Notes: a model not told the origin generated them from the sequence alone. A stretch of DNA of 64,000 bases from Salinispora mooreana (GCF_000379065.1 NZ_KB900614.1:1865939-1929938); one strand, 5' to 3'; numbered from the stretch's first letter, positions 39,751-49,153 are shown. A program made the numbers and translations.

Positions 39751-41016
39751 CTACGGAGTGCCCAGAGCGGCTCCGGCCGGCGTACCGTGATCGGCGGGGG
39801 CGGCACCGACGGTCACCGGAAGCGTCTCGTAGCCGCGCAGGGTCAACCGGTTCCGGCGGGTGGGCTCGCCGGCCAGCGCGAGCTCGGGCAGCCGGCGCAG
39901 CAACAGCGGAAACGCGACCTGAGCCTCCAGTCGGGCCAGCCCGGCGCCGAGGCAGTAGTGCGCGCCAGCGCCGAAGGACAGCGGGGGCGACTGGGCCCGC
40001 CCCGGGTCGAATCGGGCCGGATCAGTAAAGCGCGCCGGGTCGCGGTTGGCCGCGCCGAGCAGAACCAGCAGCCAACTCCCCGCGGGCAGCTCAACCCCGG
40101 CGAGAGGCATCGACTCGCGGACCGTACGGGTGGTCAACTGCACGGGTGAGTCGTACCGCAGAAGCTCGTCCACGTAGCGGGGAGCGAGCTCGGGCTGGTC
40201 CCGCAGGGCGGTCGCCGACCCGGGCTGGTTCAGGAGCACGACCAGACCGTTGCCGAGCAGGTTGGTGGTGGTCTCGAAGCCCGCGACCAACAGCAACACG
40301 AGGTTGGCCAGCAGCTCCTCGCCGGACAGCCGGTCACCGTCGGCGTCGTGCGCCTGCACCAGCGCGGTGGTCAGATCCTCGGCCGGGGTCCGGCGGCGCT
40401 CGGCGATCAGCTCGGTGAAGTAGTCGCGCAACCCGCTGGCACCGGCGTCGGCGACGGCCAACTCCTCGGGGGTGATCTCCGGCTCCAGGACGCCGGTCAG
40501 TTCACTGGCCCAGCGCCGAAACTGAGCCCAGTCAGCCGCCGGCACCCCGAGCAGGGCGCAGATCACCGTGACCGGCAACGGGTAGGCGAAGCTGCCCATG
40601 AAATCCACCGGAGCACCGCCCCGACCGGCCCGGGTCATCTCGTCGATCAGTTCGTCGGCCTGGGCGGCTACCACCTCGCGGAGGGCGGCGACCCGGCGCG
40701 GGGTGAACACCCCCGCGGCCAGGCGGCGCATTCGACTGTGGTCCGGCGGATTGGCCCGGATCATCGACCGGGAGATCGACATCATCGCCGGGCTGTCCTG
40801 CCAATGCGGGAAGACATCGGCGCGCTCTTCGTCGTCCATCACCCCAAACCGGGGGTTTCGCAACACCGTGTCGGCCTCGGTGTACCCGGTGACCACGAAG
40901 AAACCGGCCGCCGTCGGAACCACCGGGCCGTGCGCACGCAGCTGCTCGTACGTGGGATAGGGGTCGAGCCGGCCCGGCGGTGACATCAACAGGGCGACCG
41001 CCTCAGATGCGTCCAT
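39751..41016 (-). CDS. Cytochrome P450, class I bacterial type
   Basis: The 421-residue soluble haem monooxygenase has the I-helix oxygen-activating AGFET at 245-249, the ExxR pair at Glu284/Arg287 and the haem loop LSFGAGAHYCLG with ligand Cys355. Overall it looks like the CYP107/CYP105-type bacterial enzymes, but the subfamily cannot be set by eye. No ferredoxin, reductase or biosynthetic gene is nearby. ATG at 41016 follows GGAGGTGG. It is 97 bases downstream of the kinase-ParB gene and 47 bases before def, an unexpected position for a P450. Substrate unknown. Confidence 0.93.
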   Translation of the reverse strand: MDASEAVALLMSPPGRLDPYPTYEQLRAHGPVVPTAAGFFVVTGYTEADTVLRNPRFGVMDDEERADVFPHWQDSPAMMSISRSMIRANPPDHSRMRRLAAGVFTPRRVAALREVVAAQADELIDEMTRAGRGGAPVDFMGSFAYPLPVTVICALLGVPAADWAQFRRWASELTGVLEPEITPEELAVADAGASGLRDYFTELIAERRRTPAEDLTTALVQAHDADGDRLSGEELLANLVLLLVAGFETTTNLLGNGLVVLLNQPGSATALRDQPELAPRYVDELLRYDSPVQLTTRTVRESMPLAGVELPAGSWLLVLLGAANRDPARFTDPARFDPGRAQSPPLSFGAGAHYCLGAGLARLEAQVAFPLLLRRLPELALAGEPTRRNRLTLRGYETLPVTVGAAPADHGTPAGAALGTP

Positions 41017-41113
41017 TCGCCACCTCCTATGTCAGGGTCAGGTGGCCCATCATGCACGCTCAGTCGGCGGGCCGTAACCCCTGCGCCGGGGACGCGGGGA
41101 CGTGGCGTGACCG

Positions 41114-42097
41114 TCAGGCGCCGGCGCCCGGCTCCCCCGCCAAGACCGCACCGCCGCCCAACAGCGCCGGTTCGGGCAGCGGCAGCTCGATCCCGTGCGC
41201 GGCCGACCAGTCGTGGATCATGCTGGGCCGCACCTGGGCGGTGAAGTACTCGATCGCGCTCATCCCACCGACGACGGGCTCATCGACCTCAGCGACGAGC
41301 TGCGCGGACACCAGCCGGTACCCGTCCTGCAACGCGGCGCTGAGTCGACGGTGCCCGTCCACAACGAAGAAGTGCTCGCCCGTGTAGCCGATCCGCAGCG
41401 GCTCCAGCGGCTCGTCGCCCGCCGCGACGACACCCCCGACAGATTCGGCGTCCCACTGGCCGCGGAGGGTGACGATGTCCTCGGTCGGGTAAACCCGAGC
41501 CGGGTCAAGCAGCAGCAGCGGCGGGGCCTCCCGCAGCACCTCGGGGCAGAGCCGCCCCTCGTACGCGGCGACGATGCGCTCGATCACCTCCGCGGCGCTG
41601 GCCCGGGTGGTGTCACAGATCAGGTCGTAGTTGCGCAGCTTCGCCTTGTCCACGCCGTAGCGGATGATGAACCGACTCCGCTCACTCTCGCTGCGCTCCA
41701 TGAGTCGGGCCTTCGCCTCCGCCAGGGAGGTGTACTGCTCAGCCGGGCCGGACGGACGCAGCAACACCCGCCGGGCAGCCTCCCCGGGCTCGGTGATCAT
41801 GTGCACCTTGAGTGCGTCGGTAAAGAAGTGCCAGGCGAGCCGCGAATCCATCACCAGGCGCTCGCCGGAGGCCGCGATGTCCCGTTGGAGCTGGTCAACG
41901 TAGCCGTCAACAGCCTGGTCCAGCTCGGCGTGCAGGTTGAGCTGGAGGGCGGTCATCTGCCGCTCCTGGGCCATCTGCCGGTAGAGATCACCCACGCTGA
42001 CCCGACGCATGCCGAGGCGCTTGGCGATCTCCACGGAGACGGTGCTCTTGCCACTGCCGAGGTCGCCGTTGAAGACAATCGATTGAGGAACGGTCAC
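41114..42097 (-). CDS. Cytidylate-kinase-like P-loop kinase fused to a ParB/sulfiredoxin-fold domain
   Basis: Residues 1-185 form a P-loop kinase with Walker A GDLGSGKS (11-18). VSVGDLYRQMAQER and SERSRFIIRYGVDKAKLRNYDLICDT match archaeal-type CMP kinases in pattern. Residues 190-300 form a ParB/Srx-like domain: LLLLDPARVYP opening and VVDGHRRLSAAL (DGHRR at 247-251), the phosphate-binding box of ParB CTPases and ParB-fold kinases. I know of no characterised protein with this pairing. GTG at 42097 follows AGGTGG. It sits between priA (256-base gap) and a P450. Role unknown; nucleotide sensing or small-molecule phosphorylation are both possible. Confidence 0.85.
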   Translation of the reverse strand: MTVPQSIVFNGDLGSGKSTVSVEIAKRLGMRRVSVGDLYRQMAQERQMTALQLNLHAELDQAVDGYVDQLQRDIAASGERLVMDSRLAWHFFTDALKVHMITEPGEAARRVLLRPSGPAEQYTSLAEAKARLMERSESERSRFIIRYGVDKAKLRNYDLICDTTRASAAEVIERIVAAYEGRLCPEVLREAPPLLLLDPARVYPTEDIVTLRGQWDAESVGGVVAAGDEPLEPLRIGYTGEHFFVVDGHRRLSAALQDGYRLVSAQLVAEVDEPVVGGMSAIEYFTAQVRPSMIHDWSAAHGIELPLPEPALLGGGAVLAGEPGAGA

Positions 42098-42353
42098 GAC
42101 TGGTCCACCTATGATTGCGGGCTGTTAACACTCGTCGGCACCGCGCCACCCGACGCGCTCCGTCGCCATCGCCGCCGAACCGGCGCCGGCTCCGGCCGGG
42201 CGTATCGAACGACACAGCACGACCTGAGCCTTCGTCCGGCCCGACATGAGGGGCGATGCTATCACCCGGATCCGCCCCCATCCCCACACAGCGTGTCCGT
42301 CACGCCAACTTCAGTAACTCATAGTAATATCAAGCCTCCGCTGAGTCAGCGGG

Positions 42354-44276
42354 TCAGAAGAGGGTCAGCGGGTCGACCTGGAGCCGGAGTGGATCGGCCG
42401 CCTTCCGGGCGGCGCGTACCCCCGCCGCGGCGTGCAGGGCCGCGGCCAGGACGGCGGCCTGGGCGCGGGGAACCCGGACCAGCATCCGCTCCCGGTCATC
42501 ATCGGCGGGCACCGGCCCCAGCAGCTCCGCCTCCACCGGTAGTCGGGACTCGGCGAGCAGCTCGGCGACGGCCGTCGGCGGCCCGGTGACGCTCGCCATC
42601 CGCACCGCCGGCGGAAAACCAAGCTCCCGGCGCTCGGCGAGTTCGCGGGCCGCAAACCAGCCCGCGTCCCAGCGGAGAAGCGCCTGCACCGGGGCGAGCG
42701 CACCGTCGGCTACCACCACCACCCGGCCGCCGGCGGGCCCGGGGCGGGCCAGGGCGGCGGCGGCGAGCCAGCGCCGCAGCGCCTCCTCCCCTGCCCGCAG
42801 ATCGGCCCGGGTCAGCAGGGCCCACGAGTCCAGCAGCAGCACCGCCCCGTAACCGCCATCGGCTACCGGCTCGGCGCCCGGGGTGGTGATGACCAACCCG
42901 GCGCCACCGGGGACGGCCGCGAGGACCTCCTCCCGCCCGGAGGTGCGCACCGGCACGCCGGGAAAGGCCCGGCCCAGCTCCTCCGCCGTCCGCCGGGCAC
43001 CGATGACCGCGGCGCGCAGCCGCCGGCCCCGGCACTCCGGGCAGGCGTACGCGGCGGCGACCCGCGCGCACCAGCGGCAGACCGGCGCCCCCCGCGCCGA
43101 GGGCAGCGCGAGCGGCCCGGCGCAGTGCGGGCAGCGCGCCGGAGTCCGGCACGTGGCGCACGCCACCGCCGGCAGGTAGCCGCGCCGGGGCACCTGGACG
43201 AGGACCGGCGCATCGGCGGAGAGGGCATCGCGCGCCACCGTCCAGGCCAGGCTGGGCAGCCGGGCGGTAGCCGCACCCGGGTCCCGGGCCAGCTGGGGGT
43301 CGTCGCCGGTGGGGGCGATCGCCGGCGTCCGCGCCCGGACCACGGCGCGGGCGGCCGTGACCTCGCGGGCCCACCCGGTCTCCACGAGCAGCTGCGCCTC
43401 GGCGGTGCGGGCATAGCCGCCGATCAGGGCTGCGGCGCCAGCCAGCTGGGCGCGGGTCAGCAACACCTCGCGGGCGTGCGGGTAGGGGGCCCGGGGCTCG
43501 GCGTGCAGGTCGTCACCGTCGTCCCAGATGGCGACGAGGCCGAGTCGTGGTACCGGCGCGAACATGGCGGCCCGGGTGCCGATCACCACCGGGACCTGGC
43601 CCCGCCGGGCGGCGAGGAACGCCCGGTACCGGCGGGCCGGGCCGAGCGCGGCGGTGAGCTGGACGTGCTGGCCGCTGCCGAGCACGGCGGTCAGGGCCGA
43701 GTCGAGCCGGTCGAGGTCGCGGGCGTCGGCGACGATCACGACCGCGCCCCGGCCACCGGCGACGGTCGCCGCGACCGCCTCGGCGTAGCGAACGGGCCAC
43801 TCCTCCCCCGGCAGGGCAGACCAGACCGCGCGGGGGGCACGGCCATCGGCGAGGGCCCGCAGCAGGGCGGGGCCAGTCGGGTACCCCGACCAACCACCCG
43901 GGCCGGCCGACCCGGTTCCCGGATCCGGCGAGGCCGCACTGGCCGCGGGCGACGGTTGCTGTTCCTTCTCGACCCGGGCGTGCCGGGGCGGAACAGCGAG
44001 GCGAAGCACGTCGGCGAGGCTGCCGGCGTACCGATCGGCGACGGCGCGGGCCAGGCGGGCGATCTCCGGCGCGAGGGCCGGCTCCGGGGAGACGACCTTC
44101 TCCAGGTACGCAAGCCGGGGGTGGGCGGATTCACTCACCCGCTCCAGCAGCCAGCCGTTGACGAGCTGACCGGCGAAGCGGACCTTCACCCGAGTGCCGG
44201 GGACGGCATCAGCGTCCAGGCCCTCGGGCACCAGGTAGTCGAAGGGCCGATCGAGGTGGGCCAGGGGAACGTCCAC
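42354..44276 (-). CDS. priA: PriA-like primosomal protein, helicase-inactive actinobacterial form
   Basis: PriA restarts collapsed replication forks by loading the replicative helicase. The 640-residue protein keeps the 3' DNA-binding domain (HLDRPFDYLVPEG) and all eight zinc cysteines (CATC, CPHC, CRWC, CPEC). The Walker A region reads ALPGEEWP instead of GxxGxGKT and the DEEH box IWDDGDD, so it cannot hydrolyse ATP like E. coli PriA. This is the known actinobacterial condition. The open reading frame continues upstream without a stop to a CTG at 44339 that overlaps the metK stop and restores the conserved PVARVCVD strand; the GTG at 44276 used here may be too short. Confidence 0.88.
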   Translation of the reverse strand: MDVPLAHLDRPFDYLVPEGLDADAVPGTRVKVRFAGQLVNGWLLERVSESAHPRLAYLEKVVSPEPALAPEIARLARAVADRYAGSLADVLRLAVPPRHARVEKEQQPSPAASAASPDPGTGSAGPGGWSGYPTGPALLRALADGRAPRAVWSALPGEEWPVRYAEAVAATVAGGRGAVVIVADARDLDRLDSALTAVLGSGQHVQLTAALGPARRYRAFLAARRGQVPVVIGTRAAMFAPVPRLGLVAIWDDGDDLHAEPRAPYPHAREVLLTRAQLAGAAALIGGYARTAEAQLLVETGWAREVTAARAVVRARTPAIAPTGDDPQLARDPGAATARLPSLAWTVARDALSADAPVLVQVPRRGYLPAVACATCRTPARCPHCAGPLALPSARGAPVCRWCARVAAAYACPECRGRRLRAAVIGARRTAEELGRAFPGVPVRTSGREEVLAAVPGGAGLVITTPGAEPVADGGYGAVLLLDSWALLTRADLRAGEEALRRWLAAAALARPGPAGGRVVVVADGALAPVQALLRWDAGWFAARELAERRELGFPPAVRMASVTGPPTAVAELLAESRLPVEAELLGPVPADDDRERMLVRVPRAQAAVLAAALHAAAGVRAARKAADPLRLQVDPLTLF

Positions 44277-44335
44277 GCAGACACGAGCGACCGGCGACCC
44301 GTTGGCAGGCCGCCGGTCGCTACGCGGGGTACTAC

Positions 44336-45535
44336 TCAGGCGCCCGCCACCGACTTGAGGTCACCGGCGCGGTCGGTGCTCTCCCAGGTGAAGTCGGGAA
44401 GCTCTCGACCGAAGTGTCCGTACGCCGCGGTCTGCGAGTAGATCGGCCGGGTCAACTTCAGGTCCCGGATGATCGCCGCCGGCCGAAGGTCGAACACCTG
44501 CGTCACCGCCTTCTCGATCCGCTCCACCGGCACCGTCTCCGTGCCGAACGTCTCCACGAACAGGCTCACCGGCTGCGCCTTGCCGATGGCGTACGCCACC
44601 TGCGCCTCGCACCGCTCCGCCAGCCCGGCCGCCACCACGTTCTTGGCCACCCACCGCATCGCGTACGCCGCCGACCGGTCCACCTTGGACGGGTCCTTGC
44701 CCGAGAACGCCCCGCCGCCGTGCCGCGCGTACCCGCCGTAGGTATCCACGATGATCTTCCGGCCGGTCAGACCCGCGTCTCCCATCGGGCCACCCACCTC
44801 GAACCGGCCCGTCGGATTCACCAGCAACCGGTAGCCTTCGATGTCCAGCCCCAGCCCGAGACCTTCCACCTCCGGCGCGATCACGTGCTCCCGGATGTCC
44901 GGCGTCAACAGCGAATCCAGCGACACGTCGGCCGCGTGCTGCGACGACACCAGCACGGTGTTCAGCCGCACCGGCCGAAGTCCCTCGTACTCCACCGTCA
45001 CCTGTGTCTTACCATCCGGACGCAGGTACGGCACCACGCCTTCTCGCCGCACCTGGGCCAGGCGGCGCGACAGCCGATGCGCCAACGCGATCGGCAACGG
45101 CATCAACTCCGGGGTCTCCGAGCAGGCGAACCCGAACATCATCCCCTGGTCACCAGCGCCCTGCGCATCCAACGCGCTGTCGGAAACGCCGGTGCGCAGC
45201 TCAAACGCGTTGTCGACCCCCTGGGCGATATCTGCCGACTGTGACCCAATCGACACACTTACCCCGCAGGATGACCCGTCAAAGCCCTTTCGTGACGAGT
45301 CGTAACCAATATCCAAAATCGTCCGACGCACGATCGACGGGATGTCGGCATAGGCCTGGGTGGTTACCTCGCCCGCAACATGCACCTGACCGGTTGTGAT
45401 CAGCGTCTCCACTGCAACCCGGCTACGCGGGTCCTCTGCCAGCAACGCATCGAGGATCCCGTCACTGATCTGGTCCGCAATCTTGTCTGGGTGACCTTCG
45501 GTGACCGATTCGGAAGTGAAGAGGCGGCGTGTCAC
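44336..45535 (-). CDS. metK: S-adenosylmethionine synthetase
   Basis: It makes SAM from methionine and ATP. The 399-residue protein has [21 protein letters not shown], the [13 protein letters not shown] loop, [22 protein letters not shown] and the usual three-domain length. GTG at 45535 follows AGGAG; TAAACT at about 45575-45570 may be a -10 element. No SAM riboswitch is visible in the 86-base gap to coaBC. Confidence 0.98.
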   Translation of the reverse strand: MTRRLFTSESVTEGHPDKIADQISDGILDALLAEDPRSRVAVETLITTGQVHVAGEVTTQAYADIPSIVRRTILDIGYDSSRKGFDGSSCGVSVSIGSQSADIAQGVDNAFELRTGVSDSALDAQGAGDQGMMFGFACSETPELMPLPIALAHRLSRRLAQVRREGVVPYLRPDGKTQVTVEYEGLRPVRLNTVLVSSQHAADVSLDSLLTPDIREHVIAPEVEGLGLGLDIEGYRLLVNPTGRFEVGGPMGDAGLTGRKIIVDTYGGYARHGGGAFSGKDPSKVDRSAAYAMRWVAKNVVAAGLAERCEAQVAYAIGKAQPVSLFVETFGTETVPVERIEKAVTQVFDLRPAAIIRDLKLTRPIYSQTAAYGHFGRELPDFTWESTDRAGDLKSVAGA

Positions 45536-45621
45536 GGCACTCCTAAGTCAGGGAAACTCGTTCCGCGGCAGTTTAGTCACTCGCGTCCGGTACCGGAGCC
45601 CCCTATCGTGCGCTAATCCAG

Positions 45622-46833
45622 CTATCCGGGATGGTCGGCAAGCCGGGAGACGATGAGGTCCCAGACACCGTCGGCGAGATCTTCCTTGGACTGCTCGGGC
45701 ATCCGGCTGACCGATCCGTCCGCGCCGATGACGGTCGCCGCGTTGGTGTCGGCGCCGAAAACCCGGTCCAGGCCGACCTCGTTGATGACGATGAGGTCCG
45801 CCCGCTTGCGGGCGAGTTTGGCTCGGCCGTTGGCCTCGGCGTCGCTGGTCTCCGCGGCGAACACCACCAACACTTGCTCCGGGCGACGACGTTTCCCGAG
45901 CTCGGCGGCGATGTCCGGGTTCGCGACGAGCTCAACGGTGGGCGCGCTGCCGTCGTCCGACTTCTTGATTTTGCCAGTCGCGTACGTCGCGGGCCGGAAA
46001 TCGGCGGGAGCCGCCGCCAGCACCACCGCGTCCGCGCGGTCGGCAGCCGTCAGCGTGGCTTCGCGAAGCTCCGCGGTCGTGCTGACCCGCACCAGGTCCA
46101 CGCCGGCCGGATCGGGCAGCGCGACGTTGGCGGAGACCAGGGTGACCCGGGCTCCTCGCGCCACCGCGGCGCGGGCGAACGCGTACCCCTGCTTGCCGGA
46201 GGAGCGATTACCGAGGAACCGGACCGGGTCGAGCGGCTCCCGGGTGCCCCCGGCGGTGACCAGCACATGCTTTCCGGTGAGGTCCGCCGGAGCGGCGGTG
46301 CCGCGAGCGAGGACGCGTCGGGCCACGGCGAAGAGCTCCGCCGGATCTGGTAGCCGCCCCTTGCCGGTGTCCATCCCGGTGAGCCGGCCGACCGCCGGCT
46401 CGACGACCAGCACCCCACGGGAGCGCAGCGTCGCCACATTGGCCACCGTCGCCGGATGTTCCCACATCTCGGTATGCATCGCCGGCGCCAGGACGACCGG
46501 GCAGCGAGCCGTCAGCAGAGTGTTGGTGAGCAGGTCGTCCGCGAGCCCATGAGCGGCCCGCGCGAGCAGGTCGGTGGTGGCCGGAGCCACCACGACCAAG
46601 TCTGCCTGCTGACCCAGCCGCACGTGCGGCACCTCGTGCACGTCGGACCAGACGTCGTCGGCGACTGGTTGACCGGAGAGCGCCGACCAGGTCGCGGCCC
46701 CGACGAAGCGGAGCGCCGACGCGGTCGGCACGACCCGGACGCGGTGACCGGACTCGGTGAGGAGGCGCAGCAGTTCGCAGACCTTGTACGCGGCGATCCC
46801 GCCACCGACCCCGAGGATGATCCGGGGGGACAT
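45622..46833 (-). CDS. coaBC: Bifunctional phosphopantothenoylcysteine synthetase/decarboxylase
   Basis: It performs two coenzyme A steps. CoaC (about 1-180) is a flavoprotein with GVGGGIAAYKVCELLRLL, the ATTDLLAR turn and PAMHTEMW. CoaB (about 185-403) uses CTP and cysteine and has VTAGGTREPLDPVRFLGNRSSGKQG and AAPADFRP. The ATG at 46833 lies 13 bases after the rpoZ stop. An upstream in-frame extension crosses rpoZ in another frame and is not coding. Confidence 0.96.
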   Translation of the reverse strand: MSPRIILGVGGGIAAYKVCELLRLLTESGHRVRVVPTASALRFVGAATWSALSGQPVADDVWSDVHEVPHVRLGQQADLVVVAPATTDLLARAAHGLADDLLTNTLLTARCPVVLAPAMHTEMWEHPATVANVATLRSRGVLVVEPAVGRLTGMDTGKGRLPDPAELFAVARRVLARGTAAPADLTGKHVLVTAGGTREPLDPVRFLGNRSSGKQGYAFARAAVARGARVTLVSANVALPDPAGVDLVRVSTTAELREATLTAADRADAVVLAAAPADFRPATYATGKIKKSDDGSAPTVELVANPDIAAELGKRRRPEQVLVVFAAETSDAEANGRAKLARKRADLIVINEVGLDRVFGADTNAATVIGADGSVSRMPEQSKEDLADGVWDLIVSRLADHPG

Positions 46834-46846
46834 CGCTGGGTACGCG

Positions 46847-47113
46847 CTACGGCTGGTCGGTGGGCTCAGCGGTGAGCAGGCCCGCGTTGATCTCCCGCAT
46901 GGCGATCGAGAGCGGCTTCTCCTGCGGGGTCGTCTCGACCAGCGGGCCGACATACTCCAGCAGGCCCTCGCCGAGCTGGCTGTAGTAGGCGTTGACCTGA
47001 CGGGCCCGCTTGGCGGCGAAGATGACCAGCGCGTACTTCGAGGTGGTCTTCTCGAGGAGCTCGTCGATCGGCGGGTTGGTGATGCCTTCGGGGTTGGTGG
47101 CGATGGATCCCAC
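46847..47113 (-). CDS. rpoZ: DNA-directed RNA polymerase omega subunit
   Basis: The 88-residue omega subunit helps assemble RNA polymerase around beta-prime. It starts [21 protein letters not shown] and contains [20 protein letters not shown], the conserved core. It lies between the gmk-like gene and coaBC, the standard actinobacterial order. Confidence 0.97.
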   Translation of the reverse strand: MGSIATNPEGITNPPIDELLEKTTSKYALVIFAAKRARQVNAYYSQLGEGLLEYVGPLVETTPQEKPLSIAMREINAGLLTAEPTDQP

Positions 47114-47156
47114 GTGTTGACCTCTGTGTCTGTGACACCGCTCGCGGTGCTGGCGG

Positions 47157-47690
47157 TCAACCGCGCACGCGCGGTCGCGCCGGAGCTTTGAATGACGAAC
47201 CGAACAATCCTACCAGCTCGTCCACGACCTGCACGGTCCGGCCATGCACGATGGTTTGCGCGACATGCGGCTCGGTGACCGGATCGGCCACGTAGCCGGG
47301 TGGGTGCAACAGCACCAGCCGGGCCGTCGGCAACACGGCCCGCAGCCGCAGCGCCCCGGCCAGATCCATCGACAGCAGAGCTGACGTCCCGGCGGCCAGT
47401 CGGGACCGCAGTGGCTGCCCCGGCGTACCGCGCCGGTATCGGCCGATCTGGCTCCACTCCAGCAGACCACCGGCGGCCAGTAGCCGGTCGAACTGGACCG
47501 AGTCGAGGAAAATCCGGTCGACCCCGGCCACCTCGCAGTCCCGCCGCGGCCGGGTGGTCACCGGCACCGGCGTCCACACGCTAGGCAAGCGCGCCCGGAC
47601 CACACCGACGACACCATCCCGACCGGAACCCGAGGGCCCGGTCAGGATGGTGAGCCGGCCCGCCGGGCGCGCCTCACCATCCGTGCTCAC
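47157..47690 (-). CDS. Degenerate guanylate kinase-like protein
   Basis: It occupies the gmk position between mihF and rpoZ and is recognisably related to guanylate kinase: [48 protein letters not shown]. But the P-loop lysine is Arg24 (GPSGSGRD), the GMP-site tyrosines of the YHF region are lost (DRIF), and about 22 residues carrying the lid arginines are missing between LLHPPG and TIVHGR. At 177 residues it is shorter than the family (about 200). Catalytic activity is doubtful. There is no frameshift or stop, so it may have a new role. Confidence 0.8.
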   Translation of the reverse strand: MSTDGEARPAGRLTILTGPSGSGRDGVVGVVRARLPSVWTPVPVTTRPRRDCEVAGVDRIFLDSVQFDRLLAAGGLLEWSQIGRYRRGTPGQPLRSRLAAGTSALLSMDLAGALRLRAVLPTARLVLLHPPGYVADPVTEPHVAQTIVHGRTVQVVDELVGLFGSSFKAPARPRVRG

Positions 47691-47715
47691 TGCTCGTTTC
47701 TACACGGCTGCCACC

Positions 47716-48033
47716 TCAGTTGGCGGCGAACTCCCCAAGCAGGGCCTTGCGCTGCTGCTCGCCGAGGCCACGCAGGCGCCGACTATCGGCGATCTTGAGC
47801 TTCTCCATGATCTGGGTCGCCCGGATCTTGCCGATTCCCGGCATCGCCTGCAGGACAGCGGATACCTTCAGCTTGCCGACGACATCGTCGGACTCGGCCC
47901 GCTCGAGAACGGCTCCGAGAGTTGTCTTGCCCTGCTTGAGCTGCTCCTTCAGCTCAGCACGGGCCTTGCGGATCTCCGCGGCCTTCTCCAGCGCTGCTGC
48001 GCGCTGCTCAGGGGTCAGTGACGGGAGCGGCAC
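47716..48033 (-). CDS. mihF: Actinobacterial integration host factor (mIHF)
   Basis: The 105-residue nucleoid-associated protein binds and bends DNA and is unrelated in sequence to enterobacterial IHF. The helix-two turn-helix core VSAVLQAMPGIGKIRATQIMEKL and the ending RRLRGLGEQQRKALL are diagnostic. GTG start with GAGGAG upstream. It is the first gene of the mihF-gmk-rpoZ-coaBC-metK series. Confidence 0.95.
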   Translation of the reverse strand: MPLPSLTPEQRAAALEKAAEIRKARAELKEQLKQGKTTLGAVLERAESDDVVGKLKVSAVLQAMPGIGKIRATQIMEKLKIADSRRLRGLGEQQRKALLGEFAAN

Positions 48034-48210
48034 CAGTTCTCCTCAGGTCCCTATCGCGACGGGCGAATGCACCGCCGCACTGTGAAACGTGGTGTCGCTG
48101 CGAACCAGGGAGGCCCAAGGTTCCCAGCGCGGGGAAAACTAGCGGTCAACGGCGCATTCGGCAACGTGGGCACGCGAAGATCGGCGGAAAGTGACCGAGC
48201 AGTCAGTCAG

Positions 48211-49047
48211 TCACGAACCGGTCAAAGCCGCCCGGCAGTCGCCCAACACCCGTTCCGCAGCGCCGCGCAGGGCCGCCGGATCGGGCCCCGCGGCCAGCAC
48301 CTCACGGGAGTACGTGGGGAGCACTTCGGGCAGGCTGGAGCCGAAGACCACCCGTAGGTCGGCGGCGCTGGCGCCCTGCGCGCCCAGGCCTGGAGCGAGC
48401 AGCGGGCCGTTGACCCCGGTAAGATCGTGACCCGTCTCACCGATGGTCGCCCCCACCACCAGCCCCATGCTGCCCAGTGGTTGCGCACCAGCGTTGAGCT
48501 GGGCAATCTCATCGATCACCAGCTGCGCGACGGTCCGCCCGTCGGCGGTACGAGCCCGCTGCACCGCAGCGCCCTCGGGATTGGAGGTGAGCGCCAGCAC
48601 GAAGACCCCACCACCCTGCACGGCGGCCAGCTCGAACATCGGGGCGAGCGCACCAACGCCGAGATACGGGCTCACCGTCACCGCGTCGACATGCAGTGGA
48701 TTCGATGAGTCAAGGTACGCGGAGGCGTACGCGGCGACCGTCGAGCCGATGTCGCCACGCTTGGCGTCAAGGAGGACGAGCGAACCAGCCGCGCGTAACT
48801 GTCGGATAGTTGACTCCAGGATCGCCACGCCCCGAGCGCCGAACCGCTCGAAGAAAGCCGACTGCGGTTTGACCACCGCGACCCGGTCACCCAACGCCTC
48901 CACGACCGTGCCCGCGAACCGCTCCAGCCCGCGAACGTCGTCCTCGAGGCCCCACCGCGCGAGCAGACCCGGATGCGGGTCGATGCCCACGCAGAGCGGA
49001 CCCCGCTCGCCAACCGCCCGATGCAACCGGGCGCCGAAGCTCTCCAT
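48211..49047 (-). CDS. pyrF: Orotidine 5'-phosphate decarboxylase (type 2)
   Basis: It makes UMP, the last step of de novo pyrimidine synthesis. The 278-residue enzyme has CVGIDPHP at the start, the catalytic LLDAKRGDIGSTVAAYA with DxKxxD, and TSNPEGAAVQ. Length and pattern place it in the actinobacterial type 2 group. ATG at 49047 follows AGGGAGG. It is the last pyr gene. Confidence 0.96.
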   Translation of the reverse strand: MESFGARLHRAVGERGPLCVGIDPHPGLLARWGLEDDVRGLERFAGTVVEALGDRVAVVKPQSAFFERFGARGVAILESTIRQLRAAGSLVLLDAKRGDIGSTVAAYASAYLDSSNPLHVDAVTVSPYLGVGALAPMFELAAVQGGGVFVLALTSNPEGAAVQRARTADGRTVAQLVIDEIAQLNAGAQPLGSMGLVVGATIGETGHDLTGVNGPLLAPGLGAQGASAADLRVVFGSSLPEVLPTYSREVLAAGPDPAALRGAAERVLGDCRAALTGS

Positions 49048-49087
49048 GGCAGACCTCCCTCGTGCGTGCCGCGCACGCATCGTCTCG

Positions 49088-49109
49088 GCGGGCGGCTGAT
49101 GCCGCCCGC
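49088..49109 (-). terminator. Hairpins between bioA and pyrF
   Basis: GCGGGCGGC and GCCGCCCGC form a nine-pair stem with a TGAT loop, and TGCGTGC/GCACGCA forms another at 49063-49079, close to the pyrF ribosome site. They may attenuate read-through from bioA or shape pyrF translation. No U tract follows. Confidence 0.4.
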
Positions 49110-49153
49110 ACCCGGCGGGCTCCGCACCGCCCGCCCTTCCCCCAGCCGGCAGA

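Noticed and set aside
42098..42353. AT-rich patch upstream of the kinase-ParB gene as a phage attachment or replication site
   Set aside because: The patch near 42310-42335 is short and lacks repeats, integrase or DnaA boxes. It is more likely part of a promoter region.
44276..45535. Possible SAM riboswitch or T-box for metK and the tRNA synthetases
   Set aside because: The 86-base gap before metK and the leaders of pheS and tyrS show none of the conserved blocks of SAM or T-box leaders.
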